In this document: positions 44,519 through 53,550 of the stretch, piece by piece
How positions within the stretch are numbered: position 1 is the stretch's first letter
Layout of the letters: each line of letters opens with the position of its first letter
From: Natrinema salaciae
GTDB lineage: Archaea > Halobacteriota > Halobacteria > Halobacteriales > Natrialbaceae
Assembly: GCF_900110865.1 (NCBI RefSeq)
Contig: NZ_FOFD01000005.1
Span: 62,001-126,000, forward strand
Direction: 5' to 3'
Length of the DNA: 64,000 nt
The notes under the pieces: model-generated
The model's input: only the letters and a program-made list of their open reading frames with translations
Database searches by the model: none
Told to the model about the DNA's origin: nothing
Program-made: the position numbers and the translations under genes

Positions 44519-45522
44519 CGAATCACCTCCAAGAGCTCGGGCCCGACGACGACCGCGAGGAGGGCGGCACCGCCGATCGCCAGGGCGATCCCGACGAGGA
44601 TCGGGACGAGCGCCGTCTTCCGATCGTAGGAGACGTTTCGGCTCAGCTTCATCGCCTCCTCGACGCGCCGGGCCGCGACGAGCGGGACTGCGACGCCCGC
44701 GACTCCGCCGGCGACCAGCCCCCCGGCGATCGATCCGAGCGCGGCCAGCCGCACGCTCGAGGCCGCCCCGGCGCGCTCGGCCTCGGCGACGTCGGTGTAC
44801 CGGTCGATCGCGTCCTCGGTCTCGGCGCGCTGTGCGGTCGCGTCCGTCCCGACCGCCGTCAACGCGCGGTACGCTCCACTCGCGTTCCCGCTCTCGGTTC
44901 GGCGCAGGAGATAGTCGCTGAGCGCCGCTTCTCGATCGGTCATGTTCTCGTACGTTTCGGTGAGCATCTCGAGATCCGATTCGGCGGCGTCGAGTTCCGC
45001 GTCACCGTTCTCGATCGCCGTCGTCGTCTCGGTGAGTTCGTCCGTCGCGTTCGATAGCGCCGACCGTGCCGTCCGATACTCGGCGACTCGCGCGTCGTCG
45101 ATTCGCTCGAGAGCGGCGGTATCGCCGCCGGCCGTCGCGACCGTGACGGACAGGCCGTCGGTCTGGTCCTCGTTGAGCGTGACAGATTTGGCGAACGCGA
45201 TCGAGGCCGTGCCGTTCCCGGTGAGGGTGACGGTGTACGTCCCGTCGTCGTCCGCGGTTGCGGAGTCGCGTTCGAACCCGTCGCCGGCGGCCAACCAGTC
45301 GCCCGTATACGTCGTCCCGTCGGTGCAGTAGGCGAGCTCGAACGTCGACCCCTCGTACAGCGTCTCGTCGCCGTCGGTCCACTCGCCGTCGACCGATCCG
45401 ACGACGGTCGAGCCGGTGCTGTCGCAGTCGACGTCGGCCGCAGCGGTAGCGGTTCCCGGTCCGACGGCGAGTATCGCCACCAGAGCGACCGCACACAGCA
45501 GGATTCGTCGGCCCGTGCTCAT
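44515..45522 (-). CDS. secreted beta/helical protein with two C-terminal TM helices
   Basis: The 335-residue product starts at MSTGRRILLC; its ATG overlaps the previous stop (ATGA). A signal peptide runs to about 28 (TATAAADV). An Ig-like domain with a Cys pair (33-130; DVDCDSTG, AYCTDGT) and a helical hairpin (140-245; TDELTETTTAIENGDAELDAAE) follow, then two membrane helices (about 255-280 and 305-328) with the basic loop KLSRNVSYDRK between them. It fits the same signal/beta/helical/TM plan as the proteins at 35023-38272. Function unknown; likely an outer-face subunit of the system. Confidence 0.8.
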   Translation of the reverse strand: MSTGRRILLCAVALVAILAVGPGTATAAADVDCDSTGSTVVGSVDGEWTDGDETLYEGSTFELAYCTDGTTYTGDWLAAGDGFERDSATADDDGTYTVTLTGNGTASIAFAKSVTLNEDQTDGLSVTVATAGGDTAALERIDDARVAEYRTARSALSNATDELTETTTAIENGDAELDAAESDLEMLTETYENMTDREAALSDYLLRRTESGNASGAYRALTAVGTDATAQRAETEDAIDRYTDVAEAERAGAASSVRLAALGSIAGGLVAGGVAGVAVPLVAARRVEEAMKLSRNVSYDRKTALVPILVGIALAIGGAALLAVVVGPELLEVIR

Positions 45523-45779
45523 TGGAGCCGTCCCCCGATCTCCCGGCTCTTGTACCAGTAGGTCGCACCGCTCGCGAGCGCGACGCCGAGACCCGCGCCG
45601 AGCAACAGCCCGCCGGCCGCGATCACGAGCGTCTGCTCCGCGAGCGACTGCGCCGTGATCGCTCGAGACGTCGTTTCGATGGCCGTCTCCGTCGCCGAGC
45701 CACTGACGGTTCCCGTCGCTGCGAGGCCGCCGAGCGCCACGGCGAGTGCGAGGACGCCCGATGGGAGTCGTCGCGTCAT
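45519..45779 (-). CDS. small membrane protein between tubulin-like gene 2 and the beta/helical gene
   Basis: The product is 86 residues, with a signal-like first segment (LPSGVLALAVALGGLAATG) and one clear membrane helix (LVIAAGGLLLGAGLGVALASGATYW, quoted in part: AAGGLLLGAGLGVALASG). A short basic tail (YKSREIGGRLQ) faces the cytoplasm. Both ends overlap neighbours by 4 bp, so translation is coupled and the protein is almost surely real despite its size. The YWYKSRE end resembles the tail after the last TM of other proteins in this locus. Confidence 0.75.
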   Translation of the reverse strand: MTRRLPSGVLALAVALGGLAATGTVSGSATETAIETTSRAITAQSLAEQTLVIAAGGLLLGAGLGVALASGATYWYKSREIGGRLQ

Positions 45780-47161
45780 GCAAGTAGCTCCTCCGTCTCC
45801 GCTTCGTACGCGTCGGCTGCCGCCTCGATATCCGCGAGCCGGTCGATGTCCTCGCGGCGGTACGTCAGCAGCGTCGTCACCGAGGCGAGGTTCCTGTCGC
45901 TCATCGCGACGCCGATGTTGACCTCGTTCAGGTTGGACGTCCGCTCCAGATACTCCTTGACCGTCCCGATTTCGACGCTGTGGGACCCGGAGCCGAGGTT
46001 CGATTTCGGCGCCCTGATCAACGAGATCGCCTTCTGAGCGCCGCCGACGTCGACCTTCGCGAGGGTCTGTTTCGCCGCCGACAGCCGCGAGAGTGCGGCG
46101 CTGTCGATGTCGCGTTTCCCGACGAACGGCAACAGATAGCCCGGCAGCGACCGCGTCATCGTCACCGAGCGTCCGATCGCGGCGTACCCGGGCGTCGACT
46201 CCTCGCCGGCGACGCCGAACGATAGCGACGTCACGATGTCCCGGACGTCGATATCGGGCGTATCGATGCCGTCGACCGCGCTCGGATCGACCCCGCTCAA
46301 AACCGGGCCGGCGACGAGGTCGTAGATCGACGCCGCGACGTAGTCGTTGTACTCGCCGAACTCGCCGCCCGCCGAGTCGAGATACGAGATGCGCTGATTG
46401 TCGACCAGAATGATACCGTCGACCTCGTCCTCGAGCCGGTCGAGGCCGTACCGCGCGTTCCAGGCCTGTCGGCCGGCGCTGGCCTCCCCGTCCTCGTCCG
46501 ACCCGCCGACCTCGTCTGCGCCGCGGGTGTTCGGCAATACGGCGACTGCGACGACCTTGGCTCGCCCGTCGGTGAACGCCCTGATCTCGCGGGCGAGATG
46601 CGGACCGATCCCGCAGCCGGTTCCGCCACCGAGGCCGAGAAACAGGAACGCGAACTGGACGCCCGATCCCGTCGGTTCGACCGCGGGCCCCGGCTCGAAT
46701 TCGGCGTCGGGATCGATCGGTGCGTCGTCGGCTTCCTCACCGTCGATCGGCTCTTCCACGTCGGTCGGATCGTCTTCGAACGACTCGTCGGCCCCCGCGG
46801 ACCGGTCGAACCCCGATTCGAATTTCTCGCCGAGGATAGTCTGGATCTGCGGCGCGTGTTCGGCCATCACCTCGTCAGCGTCGACCGGGTTGCGACCGAA
46901 CCCGCCCGTGACCATCTCCTCGAATCCCGGTTCGGTCCCCTGAACGAGACCGTGCTGTTCGGCGATTCCGTACTGATCTTCGGGCGGAACGTTCGAAAGG
47001 TTCTGCAGGTCCCGCATCGTCGAATTGAACACGAGCGGCCGACCGAGCGTCGAAATATCGGCCGAATCGAACAATCCCAGCAGCGAATCGTCGGTGTAAT
47101 CGAACACCGAATCGACGATCGCGCCCCCCGCCTGTCCAGCCCCAACGAACAAGTACGTCAT
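45776..47161 (-). CDS. tubulin/FtsZ-superfamily GTPase-like protein 2
   Basis: The protein has 461 residues. It opens with FVGAGQAGGAIVDSVF (5-20), the first nucleotide loop, and has the tubulin signature LGLGGGTGCG (175-184). Between them is an acidic insert (about 115-165, DVEEPIDGEEADDAPIDPDAE in part). A stretch YNDYVAASIYDLV (about 270-283) sits where the T7 region is expected. The C-terminal domain (about 300-440) reads as the usual alpha/beta fold (NEVNIGVAMSDRNLASV). It resembles the tubulin-like proteins described as the FtsZl/Tubulin_2 group more than cell-division FtsZ. It is the first gene after a 364-bp AT-rich gap and so may start its own transcript. Confidence 0.85.
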   Translation of the reverse strand: MTYLFVGAGQAGGAIVDSVFDYTDDSLLGLFDSADISTLGRPLVFNSTMRDLQNLSNVPPEDQYGIAEQHGLVQGTEPGFEEMVTGGFGRNPVDADEVMAEHAPQIQTILGEKFESGFDRSAGADESFEDDPTDVEEPIDGEEADDAPIDPDAEFEPGPAVEPTGSGVQFAFLFLGLGGGTGCGIGPHLAREIRAFTDGRAKVVAVAVLPNTRGADEVGGSDEDGEASAGRQAWNARYGLDRLEDEVDGIILVDNQRISYLDSAGGEFGEYNDYVAASIYDLVAGPVLSGVDPSAVDGIDTPDIDVRDIVTSLSFGVAGEESTPGYAAIGRSVTMTRSLPGYLLPFVGKRDIDSAALSRLSAAKQTLAKVDVGGAQKAISLIRAPKSNLGSGSHSVEIGTVKEYLERTSNLNEVNIGVAMSDRNLASVTTLLTYRREDIDRLADIEAAADAYEAETEELLA

Positions 47162-47525
47162 CTGACTATCGACGCCCGTCTCTCTCGACTCTAACTGTAG
47201 TTATCCAACCGTACATGTCCTATCAACCGAAACACTAGAGTAACGTACAATAAATGTAATGGCCCAGCGACACAGTTCTGTACAGCTATTTCCGGCCGAT
47301 AGTGGAGCGTTTCGTTCGATTTAGAAGTAATTGTTACAGTTACGTGATATAGTCATAGTCTGTAATACTATAATTACATCACACGTGATGTTCAACGAAA
47401 GTATCGATCATATGAATTATCATCCGCTAATCATTCGTGCGACCTGTGAGGGAAAGAGTGACCGAGAACCGGGTCCGTGAACGGACACCCACAGCGTTGC
47501 GGTCGACGCCGGTCGCGCCGACCGC
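47162..47525. promoter_or_regulatory. AT-rich promoter gap upstream of tubulin-like gene 2
   Basis: These 364 bp are much richer in A/T than the flanking genes and hold no gene. A 14-bp dyad CATCACACGTGATG is at 47377-47390 (6-bp arms around AC). On the minus strand several TATA-like stretches are available (for example near 47245-47256). It marks the main break inside the minus-strand set. Confidence 0.4.
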
Positions 47526-49526
47526 TTACCCGCGGAGTCGCCTGAGCATGACGCTGTACTCGTTTCGTTCGTAGAGCGCTTCGACGTGGTCTAGCACCTC
47601 GTCGGCCGCCGAACAGAGGCCGGCAGCGCGCATCGGGCTGTCGGTCTCGGCACGTTGGGCCTCCGTTCGGAGGTCCTCGACCAGCGAGAGGAAGTGGCGC
47701 GGAATGGTGTGGTTGTGGTCGGCGCGGACATCGATGTACTCGCGCTCGATCGTCTCGACTCGGTCCCCGATATCGGCGATCAACCGCCCGGTATCCGCCC
47801 CGCTGCCGCCGTCGTCGAGCGATCGCGAGAGTCGCGGTAACAGCGTCCGATCGTAGAACGTGCTCTCCTGATAGATCGCGTACAACTGCACGTCGGTGAC
47901 GTCGTCCCGCTCGATCATCGCCTCGAGTTCGCGGACCCGATCGGCCAGATGCCGGTAGACGTCGCCGTCCTTCCGCTGAAGTTCGTCGTCGATCGCGTCG
48001 AGCCGTCGCCGGACGTCGCGCGTGCCGATATCCGCGATCGTCGCTCGCAGCTCCGCGTAGGCGTCGAGCGAATCGACCGTCGAGCGCAGCACCGGCTCGA
48101 CGTCGGCCGCATCCGGCTCGCCCAACGCCTCGAGCAACTCCCGCGACTGGGGCGACTGCGGTCGAACGGAGCGGTCGAGGTCGGCCGCGATCGACGGAAC
48201 CGCCGTCTCCGGCTCCCGATCGGCCGCCGGCCGCTCGAGCACGATCGTTTCGCTCTCGAGGGCGTCGGCCAGTTCCGTCGTCCGCTCGGCGACGTCGGTC
48301 GAACGGAACGTGAGCGCGTCGCTCCGGTCGGCCTCACGACAGACCGTTTCGGCTGCGGCCCGGATCCGATCCCGCTCCCGCTCGGACTGCTCCAACTCGG
48401 CTTTCGTCTCCGAGAGCGCGGCCTCGACCGTCGCCGCGTCGTCGGTTTCGTCGAGGACGCGGTCGAACACCGGCTCGAGCCCCCCCGGGATAGCACCATC
48501 TCGAGCGGCCAGCGTCCGTTTCGCCGATCGGATCTGTTCGTCCGCCGTCGGATCGTCGAGCCGCTCGACGGTCTCGGCGACCGCACCCGCTTGCTCGAGG
48601 CGGTCGACCGCGTCCTCGAGCGCCTCCTCGAGCCGGTCTTCGTTCGGGTCGGGACTCGAGAGGACGCGACACAATTCGTCGGCGATGGGGTCCGTCGGCC
48701 GCGCTCGCGAAGTGACGTCGTCTGCGACCGACGTAATCGGGTGTGTTGTCACGTCGTCGGCCGATTCGTCTCGCGGCGTCCGAACGGATTCGGTCTCGTC
48801 CGCCGGCGAGCGGTCGGCGGGTGCGGACGGTTCCGCATCTCGTTCCGGCGGCGGCGCTTCGCGGGTCGCCGCCGACTGCGAGGACGGCCGGTTCGGTTCG
48901 CGGTCGGCGTTTCGTCCCCGGCCGGGGGTTTTGATCTCGCGAACTCGCTGTCTCACTTCGGCCACTACGTCGTCGACGGTGTCCGTCGCGATCGAACTGA
49001 TTTCGGTCGACTCGCCGTCGGACGTCTGAATCTCGAGTTCGGTAAACGCTCCACTCTGGTGAGAGCGGACGCCGGTCACCTGATCGTAGTAGATTTCCTC
49101 GTTGGTACCACCGCCGGCCCCCGCCCGGGCTTCCATGTCGTACTTCGCCCCCTTGTTCAGGTTGACCGACGTATCGGTCACGACGATCGTCGTGTTGAAG
49201 TACGTATCCGCCGCCCTGACCAGCGGCGGCGAATTTCCGGAGTTGTACGTCAAATTGTATAGATCGGCGCTGTCGACTTCGATACCGCGCCTCGCGTTGC
49301 GCTCGGACTCGCCGATGAACGTCTGTACGAACGATTGATACTTGTTGTTGATCTCTCGCACACCCCAGTACCAGATCGCGATTCCCCCGAGCAGACCCAG
49401 GCCGACGAACGGGCCGATCGCGTCTATCATCGCGCCGATGATGGTAAACGCGACGGTCACACCGATCGTCACTAGCCACGGCGACCACCCTATCTTCCAC
49501 CGAAGATTGTTGACGTCCGCTGCCAT
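47526..49526 (-). CDS. two-TM protein with a PH-like domain and long coiled coil
   Basis: The 666-residue protein starts with two membrane helices (about 17-37 and 38-56; LVTIGVTVAFTIIGAMI, FVGLGLLGGIAIWYWGV). Residues 75-195 look like a bacterial-type PH/GRAM domain: strands NTTIVVTDTSVNLNKG, EEIYYDQVTGVRSHQ and TELEIQTSDGESTEI, then a closing helix DDVVAEVRQRVRE. A Ser/Pro/Asp-rich linker (200-270) precedes a long acidic helical region (275-666). It would be a membrane-anchored cytoplasmic rod. PH-like folds often bind lipids or proteins, which suits a membrane-remodelling role. The gene lies between tubulin-like genes 2 and 3. Confidence 0.8.
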   Translation of the reverse strand: MAADVNNLRWKIGWSPWLVTIGVTVAFTIIGAMIDAIGPFVGLGLLGGIAIWYWGVREINNKYQSFVQTFIGESERNARRGIEVDSADLYNLTYNSGNSPPLVRAADTYFNTTIVVTDTSVNLNKGAKYDMEARAGAGGGTNEEIYYDQVTGVRSHQSGAFTELEIQTSDGESTEISSIATDTVDDVVAEVRQRVREIKTPGRGRNADREPNRPSSQSAATREAPPPERDAEPSAPADRSPADETESVRTPRDESADDVTTHPITSVADDVTSRARPTDPIADELCRVLSSPDPNEDRLEEALEDAVDRLEQAGAVAETVERLDDPTADEQIRSAKRTLAARDGAIPGGLEPVFDRVLDETDDAATVEAALSETKAELEQSERERDRIRAAAETVCREADRSDALTFRSTDVAERTTELADALESETIVLERPAADREPETAVPSIAADLDRSVRPQSPQSRELLEALGEPDAADVEPVLRSTVDSLDAYAELRATIADIGTRDVRRRLDAIDDELQRKDGDVYRHLADRVRELEAMIERDDVTDVQLYAIYQESTFYDRTLLPRLSRSLDDGGSGADTGRLIADIGDRVETIEREYIDVRADHNHTIPRHFLSLVEDLRTEAQRAETDSPMRAAGLCSAADEVLDHVEALYERNEYSVMLRRLRG

Positions 49527-49664
49527 TACACAGCGACGAATGCACTCAGGTCGTGATGAAGCTTCTGCCCTGATATGTCTCTTTCAAGGATATTTTCGTC
49601 TAAGAAAGTTTTCGGCCGTCATCGAGGTCGTCGGTGGGACCGAATACCCGTCGTTCGGTGACGG

Positions 49665-51263
49665 TCAGGCCATGTTCTCGCGCCCGAGCGACGAGAACAG
49701 CGCTTCGACCGCGTCCCACTCGTCGCGGACGTTCTCGGCCTGCTCGCTGCTGCCTTCCTGTTTGAGCCGCTGGGCCTGCTCGTACATCTCCGACAACGAC
49801 GGCATCTCCGGGTTCCACAGCGTTCCCCAGAGGTAGACGTCGTCCAGGTCGGGTGTGACTAGCTGTTTGACGTGAACGTCGATCGTTTCGATTCCCGAGA
49901 CGTTCCCCGCATCGAGAAATTCCTCGCTGGAGATGATCTCGGTTATCGTCCCGTCGGCGACGAACTCCGAGACGTCGTCCATCTTTTCCTCGGGGCCGTA
50001 CAACAGTACCGTCCCGCCCCAGGCGGTCGTCGGGTCGAACTCGGCCAGTTTGTTCTGGAACAGGGCGTTTCGGACGAGTATCTCGAGTTTCGACCGATCG
50101 AACGAGTCCGCACGCGAGCGGCCTAGAACCGGCGCGAGGATCACCGCGGGAGTAAACGACGCGTCCGGATTCAGCCGGTACTTGTCCTCGACCGGCCGGA
50201 AACTGTCGGCCGGATCGAACACGTCGCCCATGATCGACATCGTCGCGTCGCGATCGAGGAACTGCGGCACCGACGACATCGTGAACGCCTCGAGAAACGC
50301 CACGAGCGGGCGATTGATTTCGGTGTACTGCGGCGGATTGTAGTCTTCCAGACCGTCGATCTGCGGCCGGATGTCCGCCCCCACACTCTCGAGGCGATTG
50401 TTATCGAACGGGATGATGGCGTCGACCGCTCGCGAGGTACGGGCGAGTCCGACGACGCCGTTTACTTTCGCGCGACCGCCGTACTCGGAGTACTCCGTTC
50501 CCTCCGAGGGGATGACGACGCTGCTGAAGAGCGGTTTCGGAACGATCGTATCGTCCGCGAGAACGTCGCTTCTGAGGCGATCGGCGACGACCGGCGTCGC
50601 GCCACAGCCGGTCCCTTTCGTGACGCTGTGGATGAACATCACCGCCTGGGAGTCCTGGATCCGCTCGGTCTTCATGTCCCAGCGCTCCTGGAACGGGTTT
50701 GCGTCGCCCTCGAAGTCGGCCTCCATCAACCGCTTCCCGATGTCCCACCGGTAGCCGGCCCCCGCGTAGTCGTGGCGACCGAACCCGATGATACAGTTCG
50801 GCAACAGGTCGTTCCGGCTGTAGCCTTTCTCCTCCTGTGCGTAGTAGGTCTGCTCGAGTTCGCTGACGTTCGTGTTCAGCGGGCCGTAGCCGGCGAGCCC
50901 GCCCTCCCAGATCCGAGCGCGTCGCTCGTTGTTCTCCGCGAGCGTCTCGCGACGAAGCAAGATCGCATCGAGCAGGTTGTTTCCCGCCCCGCCGACACCG
51001 ATGAGGAACCACTTCTTGCCGTAGGAATCACCGAGCAACTCGTCGCTCGGCGTGTCGGTCGGCGACTCAGTCGGCGATCGAGGACCGTCGTCGGGCCGCC
51101 CCTCGTCGGGCGGCTCCGCGGCGAATACGTCCTCGCGCAGCTCCGGATACACCTGTTCGACGGACTCCGGCTCGTCCCCGTGTGCGGATCGGATGTGTTC
51201 GACGAGGGTTCCCCGATCCCACTCCCCCTCCCGCGCCATACAGATCTTACAGAGGTTCGTCAT
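49665..51263 (-). CDS. tubulin/FtsZ-superfamily GTPase-like protein 3 with N-terminal zinc finger
   Basis: The product has 532 residues. It begins with a C2H2-type zinc finger (Cys5, Cys8, His23, His28) and an acidic Pro/Asp-rich linker (about 45-78). The GTPase part starts with FLIGVGGAGNNLLDAI (86-101). The tubulin signature is altered to TKGTGCGATP (215-224; GTGCG in place of GGTGTG). YTEINRPLVAFLEAF (313-327) fits the T7 region. The C-terminal domain runs to about 480, then a helical end (MYEQAQRLKQEGSSEQAENV). A zinc finger on a tubulin-like protein is unusual and may bind a partner or nucleic acid. It differs from both other tubulin-like proteins here. Confidence 0.85.
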   Translation of the reverse strand: MTNLCKICMAREGEWDRGTLVEHIRSAHGDEPESVEQVYPELREDVFAAEPPDEGRPDDGPRSPTESPTDTPSDELLGDSYGKKWFLIGVGGAGNNLLDAILLRRETLAENNERRARIWEGGLAGYGPLNTNVSELEQTYYAQEEKGYSRNDLLPNCIIGFGRHDYAGAGYRWDIGKRLMEADFEGDANPFQERWDMKTERIQDSQAVMFIHSVTKGTGCGATPVVADRLRSDVLADDTIVPKPLFSSVVIPSEGTEYSEYGGRAKVNGVVGLARTSRAVDAIIPFDNNRLESVGADIRPQIDGLEDYNPPQYTEINRPLVAFLEAFTMSSVPQFLDRDATMSIMGDVFDPADSFRPVEDKYRLNPDASFTPAVILAPVLGRSRADSFDRSKLEILVRNALFQNKLAEFDPTTAWGGTVLLYGPEEKMDDVSEFVADGTITEIISSEEFLDAGNVSGIETIDVHVKQLVTPDLDDVYLWGTLWNPEMPSLSEMYEQAQRLKQEGSSEQAENVRDEWDAVEALFSSLGRENMA

Positions 51264-51467
51264 TCTCGGTACTATCCTACCCGTACGCCGGAACTATCTA
51301 AAAGATTACGTGTGCGGCGACGGCGAATCTATTCCCAGCAGCCATCGGCGACACATTTTACTGTGAAAACACATCATTCAACGATAACGTGAGAGATTCC
51401 ACCGCATTTGGACCGGTTTTCGACCGCGACCGATGCCGTAATCGTGGGCCGTCGCTCGGCCGACGAC

Positions 51468-52982
51468 TCACCTACCGTGGCGCTCGACGAACCGCTCTCG
51501 TAACGTTTCGAGTCCCGACTGCGGTGACGTTCGCGGACTGAACTCGATCTCGAGAAAGCCCGGCGGAGCCCCCTCCTGCAGATCGACGGCTGCGACGACG
51601 TCGGTCTGTCGGCGGCAGTACGCGGCCACTTCGTCGAGGACGGCCGGACGAGCGACGCTATCGGGTAGCCGATCGGTCTGGCACTGAACCGTCTCGACGC
51701 CCGTCCCGCCGTCGAGTTCCCGGAGGACGAACAGGATCTCGTCGGCGATCGCCTCCGTCGTGACGCCGGCGTGGCCCCCCGTCGCTGCGCCGGAACCGGT
51801 GGCCACGGCGCGGTTCGACGACTCCTCGCTCGTGAGTGTCGCCTCGTCCGTGCGGTCCGGGGCCGCTCCGCCGTCGGAACCCTCCCGGTCGGTGATCTCG
51901 ATCGCGCTCTCCTCAAGTGTCACGTCGACGCCGTACTGGCGCTCGACGATCGGGGCGAGATCGCGCATCAACGCCGTCGGCACGGCTTCGGGGAGGGCGA
52001 CCGTCCCGCCCCCGTGCTCGATCGTCCCGACCAGTCCGCCGAGGAAGTCGACGGTGACGAGCAGGTCGTCGGCGGCGTCGTCCGCGTCTCGAAGCTTCCG
52101 CCGGGCGTCCTCGAACGAACAGCGGTGCAACAGATCGGTCGCGTCCGACAGGTCGCGTTCGATATCGGCGACGCCCGGGACCGAGTCGTGGCGACCCGCC
52201 AGCACGAAGTCGTCGACGCGATCGGCCAGCGGCCCCTCGAGTCGGTCGGTCAGGTCACGCACGTCCGCGAGCGTCCCGTCGACTTCGGCACGCAGTTCGA
52301 CGAGGTCCCCCTCTCGGCGGCGCACGTGCTCGTGGATCGCCTCGCGATGCTCGTCGACCGCCGCGGCGACCATCGCCAGCTCTCGAATCGTCCCGTCCTC
52401 GAGTCGATCGCGGACGGCCTGTTCGGCCGCATTGACGTGAACGGTCTCACCCGACGACGGCAGAGACAACTCGCGGTACCGAGCCGGGAGGTTCACGATC
52501 TCGTACGGCTCGCCGGTCGGCGCGGCGAGTCCGGGCTCCAAGCGGCCGTCGGCGAGCGCGTCCTCGAGTCCGCGCCGGAGGATCCGCTCGGCTCGCTCGA
52601 TTCGCTCCCGGGCGGATTCGTGATCGTCTCGGGTTTCGGATTCGAGGTCGCGTACGCGCTCGACCGCGTCGGGAACGATCGGCTCGAGGCGCTCGAGCGT
52701 CGTCTCGTCGAACCGCTCTTCGAACCCGTTCGCCGCGGAATCCGTCCGGATTTCGTCCCTGCTCGAGTCGGTGCTCGTGGGGTCGTCGCCGTCGTCGGCC
52801 GCGGTCGCGAACCGGCGCTGGACGACGATCGCGACGCCGATGACTGCCAGTACTCCCGCGGCCAGCGCGAACGGGAGCGTCGTATCGGCCAGTGAGACCA
52901 CCGCTTCGGACTGAACGGCCCACGTAGCCCGACCGTCACCCCCGCTGAGAGCCGGGTTCCGTGCGTACACTACGGACGACAT
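51468..52982 (-). CDS. single-TM coiled-coil protein with C-terminal alpha/beta domain
   Basis: The 504-residue protein starts at MSSVVYARNPAL; the frame extends 18 codons further up. One membrane helix (about 33-53, LPFALAAGVLAVIGVAIVV) is followed by a basic stop-transfer (QRRFA) and a cytoplasmic acidic coiled-coil region (75-330; VERVRDLESETRDDHESARE in part). The end (about 410-500) is alpha/beta (EILFVLRELDGGTGV, GFLEIEFSPRTS). It is similar in plan to the proteins at 42428-44518 and 47526-49526. It is the most upstream gene of the minus-strand set, about 205 bp before tubulin-like gene 3, and may carry its own promoter. Its role in the system is inferred from location and layout. Confidence 0.75.
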   Translation of the reverse strand: MSSVVYARNPALSGGDGRATWAVQSEAVVSLADTTLPFALAAGVLAVIGVAIVVQRRFATAADDGDDPTSTDSSRDEIRTDSAANGFEERFDETTLERLEPIVPDAVERVRDLESETRDDHESARERIERAERILRRGLEDALADGRLEPGLAAPTGEPYEIVNLPARYRELSLPSSGETVHVNAAEQAVRDRLEDGTIRELAMVAAAVDEHREAIHEHVRRREGDLVELRAEVDGTLADVRDLTDRLEGPLADRVDDFVLAGRHDSVPGVADIERDLSDATDLLHRCSFEDARRKLRDADDAADDLLVTVDFLGGLVGTIEHGGGTVALPEAVPTALMRDLAPIVERQYGVDVTLEESAIEITDREGSDGGAAPDRTDEATLTSEESSNRAVATGSGAATGGHAGVTTEAIADEILFVLRELDGGTGVETVQCQTDRLPDSVARPAVLDEVAAYCRRQTDVVAAVDLQEGAPPGFLEIEFSPRTSPQSGLETLRERFVERHGR

Positions 52983-53550
52983 CCCCTCACCCGTAAATCG
53001 GTCTGCATGTTGGGGGTGTCGACAGTAGAGGTGCAAAGAAGTATCGGCTATCGAACGAATGACGGCCGCACGGCTGCGTTGCGGAATAGCGACTGGACGC
53101 GAACAACTGCGAGTCGGTCGGTGGGATGGTCGACGAATTCCCAGGGTTGCTCGACGGTGGAGAGACGCGCTGTTGAGACGCGTCGTCGTTCCGACACCGG
53201 CACGAGCCTGTTCGATTCGATAATCCGCAACGAGTTCGGCCGGAGTCCACTGAACTCAGGTGTCCAGAACGGTTTAGCAATTGCCCTCTCGTCCATCCAG
53301 ACTACACTAGTCGACAAGGAGTGACGCTCCGCAACCACTAAGCGCGGTACGTACCGGATAGACAATATCTGGATTAAGCTTATCAATCTAGTCAGGGGAA
53401 GCACGACCGACTCAGAGGGCGCGTCGGAATATGCGGCCTTGCTGAATGGGGGCGCACACCCAGAATAAACGTCTACTCTAGACTATACCCACAGTCTCCC
53501 AGGTTCAAAAAACCATAACCATTGTTACCAAGGTACACGAAGCGCTAGTC
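52983..53550. other. gap at the edge of the tubulin/AAA locus
   Basis: These 568 bp separate the divergent minus-strand set and the plus-strand regulator gene. GC is clearly lower than to the left. Short open frames on both strands overlap one another and show no codon bias. The AT-rich end (about 53490-53525) is likely the promoter of the regulator at 53551. Confidence 0.4.

Noticed and set aside
41201-51263. Reading the tubulin-like genes as the housekeeping FtsZ or CetZ
   Set aside because: Signature loops differ (GTGNGS, GTGCG, TKGTGCG), domain lengths and inserts differ, and the neighbours are not division genes.
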